Part shown: positions 61,312 to 64,000 of the stretch, piece by piece | Layout: each line of letters starts with the position of its first letter | Position numbering within the stretch: the stretch's first letter is position 1 | Assembly (NCBI RefSeq): GCF_000355675.1 | Contig: NC_020888.1 | Span: 469,001 to 533,000, forward strand | DNA length: 64,000 nt | Direction of reading: 5' to 3' | DNA from: Thalassolituus oleivorans MIL-1 | Lineage (GTDB): Bacteria > Pseudomonadota > Gammaproteobacteria > Pseudomonadales > Oceanobacteraceae | Notes under the pieces: generated by a model | Seen by the model: only the letters and a program-made list of their open reading frames with translations | Databases searched by the model: none | Told to the model about the DNA's origin: nothing | Made by a program: the position numbers and the translations under genes

Positions 61312-61728
61312 ATGGCAACTCCTAAAAAAACAACGGCAGCGGAAGAAGCAAAAGCCAAGGCAGACGCAGAAGCTCAAGCCAAAGCAGCCGCAGACGCAGA
61401 AGCAAAAGCCAAGGCAGACGCAGAAGCTCAAGCCAAAGCAGCCGCAGACGCAGAAGCAAAAGCCAAGGCAGACGCAGAAGCAGAAGCCAAGGCAGACGCA
61501 GAAGCAGAAGCCAAGGCAGACGCAGAAGCAGAAGCAGCAGAGCAAGTAACGCCCGACTTCATCGAAGTAGCAACGGTCAAAGGCGTCCCGTCATTCCGTC
61601 GCGCTGGCTTCGCGTTTACGCAACAACCAACGCTCATCGCGATGGACGATCTCTCAGAAGATCAAATCGCAGCGCTAATGAGCGAGCCGCGTTTAGTTGT
61701 AACGCCAATTATGGAAGGCGCTGAGTAA
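61312..61728 (+). CDS. Mu gp35-like protein with Ala/Lys/Glu repeats
   Basis: The 138-residue protein ends with PSFRRAGFAFTQQPTLIAMD, DLSEDQIAALMSEPRLVV, the FluMu/gp35 domain. The N-terminal half (about 12-75) is built of a repeat like AKAKADAEAQAKAAADAE, coded by 54-bp tandem units at about 61345-61535. The repeat should form a charged helix. Confidence 0.85.
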   Translation: MATPKKTTAAEEAKAKADAEAQAKAAADAEAKAKADAEAQAKAAADAEAKAKADAEAEAKADAEAEAKADAEAEAAEQVTPDFIEVATVKGVPSFRRAGFAFTQQPTLIAMDDLSEDQIAALMSEPRLVVTPIMEGAE

Positions 61729-62144
61729 TGGCTTACGCCACGCAGCAAAACATGGCCGACCGCTACGGCGACGATCAACTATTGATCGTCGCCGATCGCG
61801 ACAACGACAGCGTGGTAGATGCCGCCGTTATCGAGCAAGCGCTACTCGATGCCAGTGCAGAAATCGACACCTACGTTGCTGCCAAATACGCATTACCGCT
61901 GTCGACTGTGCCAACCGTGCTAACGCGTTTGTGTGTCGACATCAGCATGTATCGCCTTGCCGCTGATCGCGACATCGCAACCGAAGAGCGCCGCAAGCGC
62001 TATGAAGATGCAGTGTATTTGTTGCGCCGCATTGCAACCGGCGAAGTGTCTTTGGGTATTCAAACACCGCCACCAAGCTCTAACGGTGCGGTCGTAGTAA
62101 CAAGCCAAGCGCGCCGTTTTGGGCGTGGCAAAAAGCTGCTTTAA
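61728..62144 (+). CDS. Mu gp36-like protein (DUF1320)
   Basis: The 138-residue protein begins AYATQQNMADRYGDDQLLIV and has LLDASAEIDTYVAAKYALPL, DUF1320. Likely a head-tail connector. One-base overlap with gp35. Confidence 0.92.
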   Translation: MAYATQQNMADRYGDDQLLIVADRDNDSVVDAAVIEQALLDASAEIDTYVAAKYALPLSTVPTVLTRLCVDISMYRLAADRDIATEERRKRYEDAVYLLRRIATGEVSLGIQTPPPSSNGAVVVTSQARRFGRGKKLL

Positions 62145-62177
62145 ACAGCGGTTAACTAACGTTTAAAACGAGTAATT

Positions 62178-62657
62178 ATGAGCCTGCAACTAAACATCAA
62201 TATGTCACAGATCAAACGCTTGGGTGCCCGCATCCAAGCGCTGGGCAATATTGATCACGGTGAATTACTCGAAGGCATTGCGGCAGAAGTCGAAACCCAA
62301 ACCCGCCGCCGCATCAGCGAAGAGAAAACCGCCCCCGACGGCACCGCATGGCCAGAATGGTCAGAAGACTACGCAGCCACCCGCAATGGCGGTCAAAGTT
62401 TATTAGAAAGCAGCGGTGCATTAATCGACAGCATCGAATCCGTAGCCAGTGACGACAGCGTAGAAATCGGCTCCAATTTAATTTATGCCGCCATTCATAA
62501 CTTGGGCGGTACCGAAGACATGGCCCCAGGGCCAGCCGGAATTCCTGCCCGCCAATATCTCGGATTTTCAGACGACAACTTAAGTGACCTGCAAAACGTC
62601 GTCGACGACTTTGTCGACGCCGCAATAGACGAACATTTAAAAGCAGGTGCGCTATGA
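62178..62657 (+). CDS. Virion morphogenesis protein, Mu gpG-like
   Basis: The 159-residue protein has RRISEEKTAPDGTAWPEWSE, SLLESSGALIDSIES and IPARQYLGFSDDNL, the Phage_tail_S/gpG pattern. It works in tail completion or head-tail joining. In Mu, G lies before the protease; here it follows gp36. Confidence 0.9.
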   Translation: MSLQLNINMSQIKRLGARIQALGNIDHGELLEGIAAEVETQTRRRISEEKTAPDGTAWPEWSEDYAATRNGGQSLLESSGALIDSIESVASDDSVEIGSNLIYAAIHNLGGTEDMAPGPAGIPARQYLGFSDDNLSDLQNVVDDFVDAAIDEHLKAGAL

Positions 62658-63199
62658 GTATCGAAACCGTGCGCACCGCCATCGTCGACATGATCGATGC
62701 CGAGATCCCCGCATTAAAAACCTGCGAAGCTCACCCCGGCAGATTTGATCTTGTCGAAATTAAACGCGTAGCCGCCAACGCACCGGCTGTATTTGTAGCG
62801 GCATTAGCGACAGGTAAGCAAGAAAGCTCAAGTGGCGACGTACAAGCACCGGTCAGCTTTGCCGCATTTATCGTCACCAAAGATCAGCCCGGAAAATCGC
62901 GCGACAGCCTAGTGCTAGACATCGTCAATGCATTGCTCGTGCTCACCGACTCAAACGACTGGGATAGCACCGACGTCGTCGAAGATCCAATAAATATTCG
63001 TAGCCAAAACCTCTACTCCGCGAGCATCGATAAAAACGGCGTGGCGATGTGGGCGATCACCTGGCAGCAAAAAATCAAACTCGGATCTGCAACCGATGTG
63101 GCTGCACTGGATGACTTCCTACGCGCAAGCGGCACCGCAGAAAACGCAGATGGCGATACATTAATTGAAACAGCAGTCACATTGGAGGCCGCGCAATGA
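62654..63199 (+). CDS. Mu gp37-like protein (DUF1834)
   Basis: The 181-residue protein, with SIETVRTAIVDMIDAEIPAL at the start and FAAFIVTKDQPGKSRDSL in the middle, fits the gp37/DUF1834 family at the expected place, between gpG and the small gp38 gene. Tail-related. Confidence 0.85.
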   Translation: MSIETVRTAIVDMIDAEIPALKTCEAHPGRFDLVEIKRVAANAPAVFVAALATGKQESSSGDVQAPVSFAAFIVTKDQPGKSRDSLVLDIVNALLVLTDSNDWDSTDVVEDPINIRSQNLYSASIDKNGVAMWAITWQQKIKLGSATDVAALDDFLRASGTAENADGDTLIETAVTLEAAQ

Positions 63200-63393
63200 G
63201 CGACAAACTAAAAGTAAAACCCGCCGAAGGCGTTAACGTCCGCCGTATCGAAAACGGCAAACACATTGCCGCCGCAGGCGAAGAAGTCCCAAACAATTCG
63301 TTTTATCGCCGCCGCATTAAAGATGGCGATTTAATTGATATTAATGCCGGTAAGTCTGACACCAAAGTTGCTGCTAAAAAGGAGCTTAAATAA
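63196..63393 (+). CDS. Mu gp38-like protein (DUF2635)
   Basis: The 65-residue protein (KLKVKPAEGVNVRRIENGKH, VPNNSFYRRRIKDGDL) matches DUF2635, directly before the sheath gene, which it overlaps by one base. Confidence 0.88.
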   Translation: MSDKLKVKPAEGVNVRRIENGKHIAAAGEEVPNNSFYRRRIKDGDLIDINAGKSDTKVAAKKELK

Positions 63394-64000
63394 TGCCTAT
63401 TTCATTTGACGCTATCCCAGCGCTTCGCACACCTGGCACGTATATCGAATTTAATAATGAGTTAGCCGGTGCAACATCCACTGAATTTAAAGCCGTAATT
63501 TACGGTCAGCGCTTAACCACCGGCACAGTTGCCGAAGGTATACCGACTCGCGTGACCGATCCTGCGCAAGCGTCTAAATATTTCGGCCTTGGCTCAATGC
63601 TGCATAAAATGTGCAGCAAGTTTTTAACAGCCAACGCAACAACGCCGGTGTACGTAATTGCGTTAGATGACAATGCCGCTGGCACCGCTGCCGCTGGCAC
63701 AATTACTGTCACCGCTGCACCAACAACCGCAGGCACATTATATGTGTACGTCGGTGGTGAATCTGTGTCGGTAGGTATCGCATCAGACGACGCAATTGCA
63801 GATGTCGCGACAAACATCGCCGCCGCAATTAACGCCGCAACGTATTTGCCAGTAACTGCCGCCGCCGCTGCCGGAGTCGTCACCGTCACCGCACGTCATA
63901 AAGGCGAAGTATTTAACGGCCTGCAATTGCACGCCTCTTACTACGACGAAGCCCAACCCGACGGCCTAGCAATTACGTTTGTTAATTTAACCGGCGGCGC
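63393..64000 (+). CDS. Tail sheath protein, Mu gpL-like (5' part)
   Basis: ATG 63393 with AAGGAGC upstream opens a frame to the window end: ISFDAIPALRTPGTYIEFNN, VIYGQRLTTGTVAEGIPTRV, ASKYFGLGSMLHKMCSKF. This is the usual N-terminus of the contractile tail sheath of Mu-like phages, proving a myovirus-type tail. The rest lies outside. Confidence 0.92.
   Translation, partial: MPISFDAIPALRTPGTYIEFNNELAGATSTEFKAVIYGQRLTTGTVAEGIPTRVTDPAQASKYFGLGSMLHKMCSKFLTANATTPVYVIALDDNAAGTAAAGTITVTAAPTTAGTLYVYVGGESVSVGIASDDAIADVATNIAAAINAATYLPVTAAAAAGVVTVTARHKGEVFNGLQLHASYYDEAQPDGLAITFVNLTGG

Larger units (their letters stand above)
37150..64000 (+). mobile_element. Mu-like transposable prophage (left end to tail sheath; right end outside)
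   Basis: The gene order follows phage Mu: leftward repressor, rightward cro/ner, MuA transposase, MuB ATPase, early genes, Mor activator, endolysin and spanins, gp27-gp28-gp29-gp30, gp32 protease/scaffold, gpT capsid, gp35-gp39. Integration next to, but not inside, the tRNA genes fits near-random Mu insertion. The exact left base is not fixed; it is placed near the TG at 37150-37151 by the repeats that follow. All structural genes seen are intact, so the phage may be functional; the tail tip, fibres and right end are unseen. Confidence 0.9.

Noticed and set aside
61285..61545. Minus-strand frame with repeated CFCVCLGF
   Set aside because: It mirrors the 54-bp repeats of the gp35-like gene.

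Overview
The window looks like a chromosomal segment of a marine-type gammaproteobacterium, of Oceanospirillales or Pseudomonadales character. The gene order pncC-recA-recX ... alaS-lysC-csrA-tRNA-Ser-tRNA-Arg, the LexA-type box before recA, and the NDH-2, RND efflux and AraC genes support this. No rRNA, CRISPR array or replication origin was seen.

Region 1 (1-4.1 kb) holds the 3' part of a FdhF/YdeP-type molybdopterin oxidoreductase, an outer-membrane TPR/beta-barrel plus FecR-domain operon, and a small DUF4112 membrane protein. Region 2 (4.1-12.6 kb) is a decayed polymorphic-toxin island. It has two remnants of the same glycine-rich membrane toxin, each followed by its own paralogous two-TM putative immunity gene. 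These are interleaved with a REP-type tyrosine transposase (RAYT) element and two solo copies of its 3' end, a ParDE toxin-antitoxin pair, an IS3 remnant and a complete IS66 element. The island ends with a full-length toxin carrying a C-terminal TNT (NAD+ glycohydrolase) domain and its putative immunity gene. Region 3 (12.3-19.1 kb) is a defence block: a Type III restriction-modification pair (mod-res) and a divergent HTH/ImmA-IrrE protease plus DUF4411 PIN-like pair.

Region 4 (19.1-36.8 kb) is core genome: TetR-controlled RND efflux, pncC, recA-recX with an SOS promoter, an AraC regulator, NDH-2, an epoxide-hydrolase-like gene with small neighbours, alaS, lysC, csrA, one tRNA-Ser(GCT) and two identical tRNA-Arg(ACG).

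Region 5 (about 37.15 kb to beyond the window) is a Mu-like transposable prophage in classic order: left-end repeats, a leftward repressor, a divergent operator, a rightward Cro/Ner-type regulator, MuA-type DDE transposase, MuB-type ATPase, small early genes, DUF3164, GemA/gp16, a Mor-type activator, a Com-like zinc ribbon, M15 endolysin, holin candidate and nested spanins, gp27/gp28 terminase, gp29 portal, an F-like head protein with an extra HELGH domain, a low-GC cargo (moron) block, gp32 protease with nested scaffold, decoration protein, gpT capsid, gp35, gp36, gpG, gp37, gp38 and the start of the tail sheath. The right end lies outside the window.

The least explained parts are: the RAYT-shuffled toxin/immunity array; a 127-nt structured element with a perfect 16-bp terminal inverted repeat between mor and com; the self-promoted two-gene membrane cargo in the prophage; the metallopeptidase-like fusion on the head protein; and an 18-bp motif shared by the upstream regions of the lysis and head operons.
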